Origin: Stentor roeselii
Lineage: Eukaryota > Ciliophora > Heterotrichea > Heterotrichida > Stentoridae
DNA: 64,000 nucleotides
Assembly (NCBI GenBank): GCA_006503475.1
Contig: RSEH01000061.1
Coordinates: forward strand, 1-64,000
Reading direction: 5' to 3'
A program made the position numbers and the translations under genes. Each line of letters begins with the position of its first letter. Within the stretch, counting starts at the first letter, position 1. Of this stretch, positions 56,023 to 64,000 are shown in pieces. The notes beneath the pieces are model-generated. The model was not told the DNA's origin, searched no databases, and saw only the letters and a program-made list of their open reading frames with translations.

Positions 56023-57129
56023 CTAGCCTGACAAGGCTTTGAACTTGGGACTGTTCAAGATCCTTGGATGCTTGATGCTTGGAAGAGCTTTCAAAAACGA
56101 CTCTTCGGACTTCTGGTCGTAACCAGCTAAAACCGCCTTCTGCTCTTTTGTCAGTCCTAATAACTCTGCCTCTTCTTTCTCGGACATACTCTCTGCTTTT
56201 AATTTGAACTCGTCGATGTACTTCAATAGTCTTGGAAGAAGTGGGTCTTGCTCGTATGTCATTTTTCCTTTGCTGATGCCGAGCAAGGAGGACTTAAATG
56301 CTTCTTTTAGGATTTCTTTTGACGCGTTACCTTCGATGTCTTTTTGAAGTTTTTCCATTGCGTCGTCGAGGACTTTTCGCATTGCGCGGCTTAGGTTGTC
56401 CTTTTCGAACTTCTCAGTGGTTCTTAGAGCGAAGATCGCTCTTTCATAAGTATGCTTCTTCAACTGCATCTTCGCATTTTTCATATGATTCTCAATGATT
56501 TTAGCCTTAGTCCCCAAGTACTCCTGATGAGCTCTAAAGTAGTCCATCTGGTCCACAGAAGGTTTTCTAAGTTCAAACGATAGATTCTCTTCAATTTCAT
56601 AAACAGATGCGATCATACTTCTAAGGTTATAGCTTTTCCACAAGTCCTTCCAAGGATTAGGAAAAATAAACCCTTGAGTCTGAAGGAAGTAGTAATAATA
56701 AGTATAAACCCAAATTTCAAAGCCATACTGCATATTCAGAACTGAGTAACCCCAGGCATGGTTGTGATGGTCTCTCATAGCAATGGTGAAAAGTACTCCA
56801 ATAAAGAAGTAGTTGTACCATTTCCCGAACTCAAGGATTGACTGGTAATGAGGTGAAACCATTTCAGGGCCTAAGACTTCCAAGACGATTCGAGTCGTGT
56901 GATTCGGAGACGTCATCATTGGGAAGTCAGTCGTGCAGTAGGGATGCTTGTAAAACTCTTTTGGCATGAACTCTTTGTTTTCTTTGGCCAGCCAGGCTTT
57001 ATTTGATTCTTCTGACTTTTTTGCCTTGGATGAGGCTTCGTTTAAGATGTCGAAAGCCCGCTGGCTAAAGGATGTGCTGCTCATTGACCTGAATGGCACC
57101 TTTGGGGTGAGTCTCATTAGCATCAACAT
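56023..57129 (-). CDS. Mitochondrial inner-membrane protein, possibly ATP synthase subunit b-like
   Basis: 368 residues. The start MLMLMRLTPKVPFRSMSSTSFSQRAF looks like a mitochondrial presequence (Arg, Ser, no acidic residues). One clear hydrophobic helix (YNYFFIGVLFTIAMRD) and an aromatic segment (YGFEIWVYTYYYYFLQTQGFIF) are followed by a long charged helical region (about 185-330; KHTYERAIFALRTTEKFEKDN). A membrane anchor plus long helices recalls stator subunit b of mitochondrial ATP synthase, which is large and divergent in ciliates, but I cannot confirm this. Another respiratory-chain accessory subunit is possible. Confidence 0.6.
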   Translation of the reverse strand: MLMLMRLTPKVPFRSMSSTSFSQRAFDILNEASSKAKKSEESNKAWLAKENKEFMPKEFYKHPYCTTDFPMMTSPNHTTRIVLEVLGPEMVSPHYQSILEFGKWYNYFFIGVLFTIAMRDHHNHAWGYSVLNMQYGFEIWVYTYYYYFLQTQGFIFPNPWKDLWKSYNLRSMIASVYEIEENLSFELRKPSVDQMDYFRAHQEYLGTKAKIIENHMKNAKMQLKKHTYERAIFALRTTEKFEKDNLSRAMRKVLDDAMEKLQKDIEGNASKEILKEAFKSSLLGISKGKMTYEQDPLLPRLLKYIDEFKLKAESMSEKEEAELLGLTKEQKAVLAGYDQKSEESFLKALPSIKHPRILNSPKFKALSG

Positions 57130-57236
57130 TTTATAATGGATTGGATTTAATGGAATAGAAACTTTAAGAGATTCTGGCTTTGAATGTGAAGTTTTTTTTG
57201 GTGGATGGATTGAATATTGAATAGAGTTATTTAAAA
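57130..57236. promoter_or_regulatory. 107-bp divergent intergenic region, G-rich on plus strand
   Basis: Between the divergent mitochondrial protein gene (minus) and type I membrane protein gene (plus). The plus strand is G-rich and C-poor (GGATTGGATTTAATGG, GGTGGATGG), so G-poor on the sense strand of the minus gene, as seen at other 5' flanks. Confidence 0.4.
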
Positions 57237-58586
57237 ATGAAATACTTTTTCTTTAAAGTTGCTGTTGCATTAAAACTTATTGAAAGCTTTCAAAGTCAGT
57301 CTTGTACTAGAAATTCGGAATTTCGGATGAGAATTGATGATCATTATGATGATACTATTCTATCGGCTCAGGTTGATTCTCCAGGATTTTTAGAAGTAAC
57401 AGGCCGGTCAATATCAAGACAGAATCTAGCATCACTTCATTCAACATTTCCAATAACCATAAAAGCAATGTCTTACATTTCAGACTCTCCAGTGATCCTC
57501 GACAGTCAAAGCCTAGTATTTTTCAACCTTTCATCATTTTGGAACACATCAATTATCCAGCACTACATGCATCCAGTGATCCAAAACTACTCAAGTCTAT
57601 CAGTAGGAAAGTTGATAATTCTTTACAATTCAAACTCATTAGCAGTCTTCACGAACGACCGTCGGTACCCAATTCTAATATCCGAGTACATTCCCGGAGG
57701 CAACATAACTTTCATCGTACAGTTCGAAGATCTTATCCTCATATCAGAAAACGAGTCATTAAAAATCCTCGAAATCGAAGACCGTGATTTAGGTTCTTTT
57801 ATCACAAGTGACTTTTTATTACCTGAGACTTTAAACTTGACACAATTTCAAGTGAAAGAAATGTGGACTGATGATTTTTACTTGTATATTCTTGATGATG
57901 CACTTGGCTTGGCGAGGTTTTTTATAAAACCTCTGGAATTTGATAAGGTTTTTGATTTATATGGAGAAAAAATCGCTGGGTGGAAAGATTCGATCGTTAT
58001 TGACGGGAAGTTTTTATTAGATACGAAAACTTTTCAGATATTTTCTTATCAACCTGATAGAAAATGTGAATTTTTATCACTAGACACGAATTTTATTTAC
58101 TGTGGCTCGGGAGATGAAATTTTATTTATTTCTAGAGTTTTGAACTTGAATAAAACCTTGACTTTCAGGCCGATTAAAGCTATTGTTTCTAGGAATTCAG
58201 AACTTTTGACTGCTTTTAAAGACTCTGTTAGTGTTGATGAGATTGATTTAAGTCCTTTGTTTGTTTCTGGAAAAGCTCCTGGGGAAGTCTCGGATTATTC
58301 TGTGAAATTTCAGGTTTTTGGAGTGGAAGGGCAGGGTGATAAGCAAGTATTTACTTTGAAGGTTCTTTATACACTTACTGATGTTATTCTTTTCATTGTT
58401 TTTTGTCTTGGGATTGTTTTTTTCATTGTTGGAGGGACTATTGTTGCTTATAAATGTCTTATGAGGAACAAAGAAGTTCAGCCTCCAAGGCCATCAGTAG
58501 TTCCTCAGGAAAGCATGAATGCTGAAACTATTCGCAATCCGTTCAGTGAAAGAAGATTGGTTGATAGAACACAGTCGTTGAATTAA
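57237..58586 (+). CDS. Type I single-pass membrane protein of unknown function
   Basis: 449 residues. Signal peptide (MKYFFFKVAVALKLIESFQS), about 360 extracellular residues that look beta-rich with several NxS/T glycosylation sites (NLSSFWNTS, NYSSLS, NLTQF, NKTLTF), one membrane helix (VILFIVFCLGIVFFIVGGTIVAYKC, about 385-410) and a 40-residue tail. Repeating short strands such as DDFYLYILDDALGLARFF and IVIDGKFLLDTKTFQIFSY suggest a beta-propeller-like ectodomain (inference). No family recognised. Confidence 0.7.
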   Translation: MKYFFFKVAVALKLIESFQSQSCTRNSEFRMRIDDHYDDTILSAQVDSPGFLEVTGRSISRQNLASLHSTFPITIKAMSYISDSPVILDSQSLVFFNLSSFWNTSIIQHYMHPVIQNYSSLSVGKLIILYNSNSLAVFTNDRRYPILISEYIPGGNITFIVQFEDLILISENESLKILEIEDRDLGSFITSDFLLPETLNLTQFQVKEMWTDDFYLYILDDALGLARFFIKPLEFDKVFDLYGEKIAGWKDSIVIDGKFLLDTKTFQIFSYQPDRKCEFLSLDTNFIYCGSGDEILFISRVLNLNKTLTFRPIKAIVSRNSELLTAFKDSVSVDEIDLSPLFVSGKAPGEVSDYSVKFQVFGVEGQGDKQVFTLKVLYTLTDVILFIVFCLGIVFFIVGGTIVAYKCLMRNKEVQPPRPSVVPQESMNAETIRNPFSERRLVDRTQSLN

Positions 58587-58678
58587 TTGATAAATTTTAA
58601 TGATAGATAAAATTCTGAAAATTTTCAACCATCGAAAAAGTTCTTAAAAATATTAACTAAAACATTATAATTAATCAT

Positions 58679-59782
58679 TTATTTCTTTTTTTTCCCTTTT
58701 TTTCCTTTCGTAGGTTCCACTGGTTTCCTCTTCGTCACAACAGCTTTTCCAAAAAAGCTTTCAAGGACCATCTGAGCCTTTTTCCCCTGACACTTCTTCA
58801 TTTTTTCAATAGCATCTTCAACTCTCTTTTGACTAAATCCTTTTCTCTGCACTAAAAACTCAACAAGTCCAGTCTCATCACAATTTCCCCAAGAAAACTC
58901 AAGATCCGTATTAACATCAGGATGAATAAACAAATCCTTAGCACCTTCCCAGTTGAAACTTTCAGGAACTCTGTATTTTTTCAAGTCCTGAATATTTTCC
59001 AGGACCTTTTCAAGACTTGCATGAGCCTTCATCAAGTTGAAAGCAGTGGCAGGGCCGACTCCTTCGATATGTTCTGTATAATCAGAGCCGAGGAGAATAC
59101 AAAGATCGATGAATTGATCCTGAGAGAGTTCAAGACCAGTCAACACCTCAGCCAAGGTGATTTCAACGATTGGCTCTTTTTTGCTGTTTAACCCTCTCAA
59201 TAAATAATTGGCGCCAAAGGCGAGACTGTCCATATCTTCAGAAGCGACAGCGTTGGCCTTTCCTGTTTTTACTAAACAAGCGCATTCGGCTTCTGCTTCT
59301 CCAGGAGCTTCGACGATAGGAAGTCCGAGAAGCCTGATGAGAGTTTTGGCGTCTTCTGTCATTTCTTTGGTCACTCGTAAGTTTCTTTTCATTTGTTTCT
59401 CGACTTCTTCGGTCTTGCCTTCTTCTTGAGCTTCTTCGACTTTGGCCTTGGCTTCTTCTTTCTGTTGTTTTCTTCTGGAAAGCTCGCCTTTTTTTAGATC
59501 TGGGGGGTTACCGTCGAACACCCATACTGGCTTTATGTGATGTTCTAAGAGGATTAGAGAACGGTTTAGTAGACCTACTAGGTGAGCTGTTTGGTTGCCT
59601 TCTGCGTCTGTCAGCTGCATTATGTTGGAATTTGAGGACCATTGGGTAGCTGCGATGAATTGATAAATCGCCATTGATGCATCGCAAACAACTATCTGGC
59701 CTGAATAACGTTCAATCGGCATTTTACGAACTGCGGCTGGCGCCTTTTCGTTTATCAAGTGCATCAGCTGCTTTATTCCCAT
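58679..59782 (-). CDS. FEN1: Flap endonuclease 1
   Basis: 367 residues. The structure-specific nuclease removes 5' flaps in Okazaki-fragment maturation and long-patch base excision repair. N-terminal MGIKQLMHLINEKAP, then VVCDASMAIYQF with Asp34, VFDGNPPDLK, the acidic cluster EAPGEAEAECACLVKTGKANAVASEDMDSLAFG in pieces, and the helix-hairpin-helix LGSDYTEHIEGVGPATAFNLM. The C-terminal QMVLESFFG is a PCNA-interacting (PIP) box, followed by a lysine-rich tail. All metal-binding acidic positions I can place are present; the length is normal. Confidence 0.96.
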   Translation of the reverse strand: MGIKQLMHLINEKAPAAVRKMPIERYSGQIVVCDASMAIYQFIAATQWSSNSNIMQLTDAEGNQTAHLVGLLNRSLILLEHHIKPVWVFDGNPPDLKKGELSRRKQQKEEAKAKVEEAQEEGKTEEVEKQMKRNLRVTKEMTEDAKTLIRLLGLPIVEAPGEAEAECACLVKTGKANAVASEDMDSLAFGANYLLRGLNSKKEPIVEITLAEVLTGLELSQDQFIDLCILLGSDYTEHIEGVGPATAFNLMKAHASLEKVLENIQDLKKYRVPESFNWEGAKDLFIHPDVNTDLEFSWGNCDETGLVEFLVQRKGFSQKRVEDAIEKMKKCQGKKAQMVLESFFGKAVVTKRKPVEPTKGKKGKKKK

Positions 59783-60647
59783 TTTTATTATTCAGGAGGG
59801 TTGAAAGTTAGTCTGTATAAAAGAATATAATAATCATAAATTTCAGTAATTTATTTAGTTGAAGAATAATTAGTATTGATTATTCGTGATAGTTGCTAAG
59901 ATTTATTTTTCTAGTCATCTTTAAGGATAATATGATTAATGACTATGGTTAAGATTTATCATTCTACAAAAGACATGAAAATAAATTTTCCTATCTGAGC
60001 CTTGATATATATTTTAACAGAAGTATCAAAAACTCTGATAAGTTTACCTAAGATATCATTCAGGGCTTTAATAAGAGAACTCGATTAAGTACCCTTGCCT
60101 TATATGCAGTGAAGTTTAGAAAGTCTAGTCATAACTACCTACTACTTTCAGAGAACAATATAAGAGAGCTGCTTCCGAAAGAATTAAGATCGATGCCCAT
60201 GCTGTAGGTTTAATACAAATACTCAAATCAACATAAGGATAAAAATGAGATTGATGAGCATATTTTTATACCTCATGAAAATTATAAGTACTGCCATAGA
60301 GCAGAAAATCAATTTGACTATACCAAAGCATTTCTGTTCTGTGGAAATACTTTAAAATCTTTAAATGTACTGACCTTAAAAGGCCACTGTTGAACTGTCA
60401 TACTTTGGAAAGATTGATAAAATATTGGAGGATTCCAACGGTTTAAGTAATTTACCTTATTAATAAGTTTAGTCTGTGAAGAAAAAGTAAGAGTTTGTTA
60501 CATTAAACTTAAATTTTTGAAATTCAAGTCAATCTATCCTAAAATCACTATCTTAAAGTATCAACAAACATCTATTTAAAATATCAGAAATTAAAAAATC
60601 ATTCTAACTCTTAATCCTTTATTCTAATCACAAATGATAGATTTATA
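59783..60647. other. Intergenic region containing a RING-protein relic
   Basis: 865 bases between the FEN1 start and the first intact RING/TRAF gene. The middle (59975-60430) is described separately as a decayed third copy. The rest is AT-rich without further signals. Confidence 0.6.
59975..60430 (+). pseudogene. Decayed RING/TRAF zinc-finger gene copy
   Basis: The DNA aligns along its length with the intact gene at 60648. Relic CAGGGCTTTAAT faces CAGGGTTTCTCT; CGATGCCCATGCTGTAGGT faces CGATGCCCTATTTGCAGGT; AGATTGATGAGCAT faces AGATTGATGATCAA; AAATTATAAGTAC faces AAATATAAGTCC; CTGACCTTAAAAGGCCACTG faces CCGAACCTTAGAAAGCATTTG; and TACTTTGGAAAGATT faces TACTTTGGAAGGATT. The relic carries stops and several indels and has lost most zinc-binding cysteine codons, so it is not coding. 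It shows that the array once had at least three copies. Confidence 0.75.
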
Positions 60648-61154
60648 ATGAATTCTAAAAGTGACAAGATAAAAGTCGACCTCAACAAAGTAAACGTTGA
60701 AATCGTCACTCTTAACAAACTCAAAGACCCTTTAAAGTACCTTCCAAAGTTAACATTTCAGGGTTTCTCTCTAGAAATAGTAGACCAATTAACCTGCATC
60801 ATATGTCAAGAAGTTTTCAAAGACCCAGTCACCACAGTTTGCAGATGTCAAGTGACACTTTGTGAGAGTTGTTTTAAACTGAACCATAATCGATGCCCTA
60901 TTTGCAGGTCTCATACATATGCTGAAGTCAATAAAATAATGAGGGCTAAGATTGATGATCAAGATGTGGTCTGTGAATGCAAGATGAAATATAAGTCCGG
61001 GAAAAAAGATGATCATGTCCTTTATTGTGAAAAAGCAGCTCTGGTTTGCAGTAAGTGTAAAAAAACTTTTAATGGACCGAACCTTAGAAAGCATTTGGCT
61101 GAAGCACATACTTTAGAGATTTTGATGTACTTTGGAAGGATTTCAGTGGGATAG
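60648..61154 (+). CDS. RING and TRAF-type zinc-finger protein (copy 1)
   Basis: 168 residues. A RING finger with C50, C53, C65, C67, C72, C75, C83 and C86 (CIICQEVF, CRCQVTLCESCF, RCPICRS) is followed by a TRAF-like zinc region (CECKMKYKSGKKDDHVLYC) and a C2H2-like finger (CSKCKKTF...LRKHLAEAH). This RING-plus-TRAF-ZnF layout is that of small E3 ubiquitin ligases, but ligase activity is inferred. The fourth ligand is Cys67 where many RINGs have His. Tandem paralogue of the gene at 62746; a decayed copy lies just upstream. Confidence 0.85.
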   Translation: MNSKSDKIKVDLNKVNVEIVTLNKLKDPLKYLPKLTFQGFSLEIVDQLTCIICQEVFKDPVTTVCRCQVTLCESCFKLNHNRCPICRSHTYAEVNKIMRAKIDDQDVVCECKMKYKSGKKDDHVLYCEKAALVCSKCKKTFNGPNLRKHLAEAHTLEILMYFGRISVG

Positions 61155-62745
61155 TAGTTAATATTAGTAGGTGAAATATTATTTAGTTTATTTATTTCTT
61201 GGTAATCTTTATTCATTGATTTAGAAGATTGGTTATACGTATTTTAATTATATGATAAATTTTTCATTATGTTATTTTCAAGATATTAAAACCTGCTTCC
61301 AGCTGATGTTGGAAAATTTTCTATCATTCAGGTAAATCTTTTCAATTACTTCATTTTTTTAGTTTCTTGAGACTTTGATAGGTTTTCAAGTCTTCATTAA
61401 AATCCACATTGAGGTTAGTAAAGTTAAAGATTAGTCCTGGCCTAGATGGTTTTCTTGAGGACTAATTTACCCTTTGTTTAAAGTGCAGCTTTTCAAGACC
61501 TATATAAATCTAATTAAGATGCTGTCAGATGTTCTTTTATGTGAATTTCTGTAATTTTTAGCGAGTGTTTTCGATGATACGAGTTTTAAGCATATTCTGG
61601 TATAATGTAGATAATTTTTATTCATTTATTTTATCCACGAATTAAGCAGTTCAAGGAATAAGACATAATATTTTTTAATTTATGATTTTTGCCAAATCCT
61701 TGAAAAACTCCTTCAGTTTATAAGATATATAAATACCTTTAAGTTTAGTCAGTCACTTAAATGTTGATTCATAAAATTAATTTTAAATTATAGAAAGGAT
61801 CATGCTCGAAAACTTATCTTGAATGAAATATTGAAAAATTTATTAATGATAATAGCTAGATCTCCATTCAACCTAAAGAAGCAACCACTAAATATTGAAT
61901 CAAGAAGTCACTTGCAACTAATAGCAAAAATAAAAGAAGAACGATAAGATTTACTGAAAAAATTATCTAGATGATTTCAAAACAGTGATTTTTCGATAAA
62001 TTTCATCGGATTAAATCAAATTTTCAGTCAATAAAAAAATACAAACCTTTGGCAGCACTTACAAAAAATCAACTTTTAATTTAAGTCTGAAATACTTGTG
62101 AAAATTTATCAAAACTTTAAATCTTAAAATTGTCAGATAACTTCTATATGAAGTCATTTTTTCTGAAATGAAGTTTACTATCAAGAAATGTTGAAGCAAA
62201 AGCATTTTCGCTAAATTTGAAGTAAGGAAAATTTGAAAGATTATAATTATTGTGAATTTTAAAGCCTATTTCCATTTCATGAATAAAATTGACTAATCAT
62301 CTGGGAGCACTCATCCCAAAGATAATTCTAAAGGTGGCAGAGCATTTAGAGCTTGCAAGGAAGATATTGCTAATAAGGAATATGATTTGATGGTGATCAG
62401 AATGACTTTAAGAATTACAGATAATATAAATATCTAATTCTTCATCCCATAAAGATTTCATATATTGTAAAGCGATTTGGTTGAATTATCCTAGTTTAGA
62501 TGTATATCTAGAAATATTCAACCATTATTAACCCGATATTCTATAAAAAATCCTTTCCAAAAAATTTGAATAATCCAGATACGTTAAATCTAAAAAAGAA
62601 TCCTTATCTTTTAATAGTCATCGAATACTCTTTCCATCAATATTCAATCCTTACAAGTCTTCTTCCTATAAATTCTTGAAATTTTCTAATATAAAACTAT
62701 ATCTTCTTCAATTCTAAGTATTTAAAACTTCCTAATAATTTCATT
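61155..62745. other. AT-rich spacer between RING copies
   Basis: 1591 bases without a convincing gene. A 46-codon open stretch (62297-62437, less AT-rich; SSGSTHPKDNSKGGRAFR at its start) stands out from its surroundings and may be the remnant of an older gene, but it lacks an early ATG. I could not align this spacer convincingly with a further RING copy. No transposon ends or long repeats seen. Confidence 0.5.
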
Positions 62746-63252
62746 ATGAAAGTCAACAAAAACAAATTCGAGGTTGACCTCGATTCTCTTCCTCTCGACA
62801 TCGCACTTCTAAGTGAAATAAAAAACCCTTTGATATTTGTCCCTAAGCTGACATTCCAAGGATTCGCTAAAGAAATAGTTGAAAAATATACCTGCATGAT
62901 ATGTCAAGAAGTCTACAATAATCCAGTTACTACAAAATGTAACTGCAAAGTGACTCTCTGTGAAAGATGCTTTAAAATGAATCACAGTCGATGCCCTATC
63001 TGCAGGTCTTACACAAATGCAGATATAAACCATATGGTTAAGAATGAAATAGAGGATCAAGAATTTGTATGCGAATGTAAGACCAAGTACAAGTATGGAA
63101 GAAAAGAAGATCATGTTCTTGATTGTGAAAAAGCATCACTTACTTGTAGTAAATGTGATAAGTCCTTTAATGGACCTAATTTGAAAAAACATCTGGTTGA
63201 TTTACATACTATTGAAATTTTGATGAGCTTTGGGAAGATTTCAATAGTTTAG
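62746..63252 (+). CDS. RING and TRAF-type zinc-finger protein (copy 2)
   Basis: 168 residues, the same length as copy 1 and aligning without gaps. RING cysteines are in the same positions (CMICQEVY, CNCKVTLCERCF, RCPICRS), then CECKTKYKYGRKEDHVLDC and the C2H2-like CSKCDKSFNGPNLKKHLVDLH. Differences are mostly conservative substitutions, so both copies look functional and are under protein-level constraint. N-terminal VDLDSLPLDIALLSEIKNPL matches VDLNKVNVEIVTLNKLKDPL of copy 1. Probable E3 ubiquitin ligase of unknown target. Confidence 0.85.
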   Translation: MKVNKNKFEVDLDSLPLDIALLSEIKNPLIFVPKLTFQGFAKEIVEKYTCMICQEVYNNPVTTKCNCKVTLCERCFKMNHSRCPICRSYTNADINHMVKNEIEDQEFVCECKTKYKYGRKEDHVLDCEKASLTCSKCDKSFNGPNLKKHLVDLHTIEILMSFGKISIV

Positions 63253-64000
63253 ATAGTAATGATTTTTTTTATGATGTTTTTGAAGATAATACAAATTTTA
63301 ATAGGTTGAAGAAATTTTTTTATTTGAGGATTAATTTGGGTATTGGAGGGAATATTAAAATTTTAAGGGTTTATGTGAACAGAGATTGACATTTGATAGA
63401 TAAATGTTGAGGGTCTGCTTGGAAATACGTTAAAATTTATTATAATTAGTTGCAAAGTGTAGGAATCTTTCAAAGCTAGATTCAATTGAAAAAAAGTATA
63501 GAAGATAATATATTATAATCATGGTTTTAAAGATTTTGTTTACTTTAGCACATTGAATAAACTTTTGATATTAAACTTTGAAATGTATTTAGTTGATGTG
63601 CATATGTGTGATTCAATACATATGAATAGGACTATTATTGAAGAATAAGTAAAATATCTTTAGATATGTTTTATATAACTGATTTTTTGTTAAGGTATTC
63701 CAACGAATAAGATATAAAAATTTCATTTAAATCAAGTAACTTCTTTCAAAAATAGCAGATATCTAGTCAAATCTATAAATCTATATTATTAACTCTTACC
63801 ACTGACTATTCTCAAGTCTATCATAAATTCTTTACATCCAAAATAGACCTTCATAAAAAATATTATCATAATCCATAACACAAAAAACATTAATAAAAAT
63901 CATTCACGAACTAAAATCAAAACACCCAAATCACTTTCCCAAAATAAACAATCCTCCAACACCCACCATCTAAATCCTCCAAACCATCTCCAAACCACCA
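63253..64000. other. Intergenic end of window; right part is a G-depleted 5' flank
   Basis: 748 bases with no gene seen. By hand count, 63781-64000 holds 4 G and 64 C on the plus strand, the same bias as directly upstream of plus-strand genes at 36343 and 55616. I infer that a plus-strand gene starts shortly beyond base 64000. Not a telomere: the C-rich words are not tandem. Confidence 0.5.

Noticed and set aside
62911-62926. 16-nt intron-like string GTCTACAATAATCCAG in RING copy 2
   Set aside because: It codes for VYNNP, which aligns without gap to VFKDP in copy 1, so it is exon.
1-64000. Transposons, LTR or virus-like elements, CRISPR arrays, rRNA or tRNA genes
   Set aside because: Read on both strands; no reverse transcriptase, transposase, integrase, capsid-like frame, long terminal or inverted repeats, spaced repeat arrays or RNA-gene folds recognised.

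Overview
The window reads as macronuclear DNA of a heterotrich ciliate, most probably Stentor. Three observations support this. All three standard stop codons end recognisable proteins (TGA in the Gemin2-like and phosphatidylserine decarboxylase genes, TAA and TAG elsewhere), so there is no ciliate-style stop reassignment. Genes are interrupted by introns of only 15 nt; I place 16 of these plus one 14-nt candidate, nearly all with GTA/GTG at the start, an A at position 10 and TAG/CAG at the end. The sequence is AT-rich with a dense set of eukaryotic genes. I see no virus, LTR element, transposon, rRNA, tRNA or CRISPR array.

Layout. 1-962: 5' part of a trypsin-like protease gene that runs off the left edge. 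2.6-10.4 kb: four minus-strand genes in a row (cysteine-rich membrane protein, coiled-coil protein, SLC37-like transporter, eIF2B epsilon). 10.6-12.4 kb: an EF-hand/PH/CaMK-type kinase, then an intergenic tandem repeat. 13.0-17.9 kb: minus-strand trio of NT-C2/repeat/CaaX protein, Cache-domain receptor-like protein and phosphatidylserine decarboxylase. 18-22 kb: four plus-strand lysine-rich, partly coiled-coil proteins. 22.2-24.6 kb: tandem methyltransferase paralogues. 25.2-27.6 kb: small zinc-finger protein and a membrane-bound cyclic-nucleotide phosphodiesterase. 28.4-36 kb: QCR hinge-like protein, Gemin2-like protein, TBC RabGAP, UbiA-like membrane protein and unknowns. 36.3-59.8 kb: a very compact block with a PDK1-like pseudokinase, FAM135 esterase, candidate PP1 regulator, XMAP215, TSR1, rhomboid-like protein, ULK4, AGTRAP-like protein, FOR20, a mitochondrial membrane protein, a type I membrane protein and FEN1. 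59.9-63.3 kb: a RING/TRAF zinc-finger family with one decayed and two intact copies.

No operon-like functional pathway is evident. Several genes suit a large ciliated cell (ULK4, FOR20 and XMAP215 act at cilia, basal bodies or microtubules). Spacing is extreme: TSR1 and XMAP215 are 2 nt apart on the same strand, and the rhomboid-like and ULK4 start codons lie head to head 15 nt apart. The clearest unexplained signals are these tiny spacers, a candidate 14-nt intron, strong depletion of G on the sense strand just upstream of several genes (which also predicts a plus-strand gene beyond the right edge), a pseudokinase with a PDK1-type PH domain, and a small protein combining PP1-docking motifs with a CaaX-like end.
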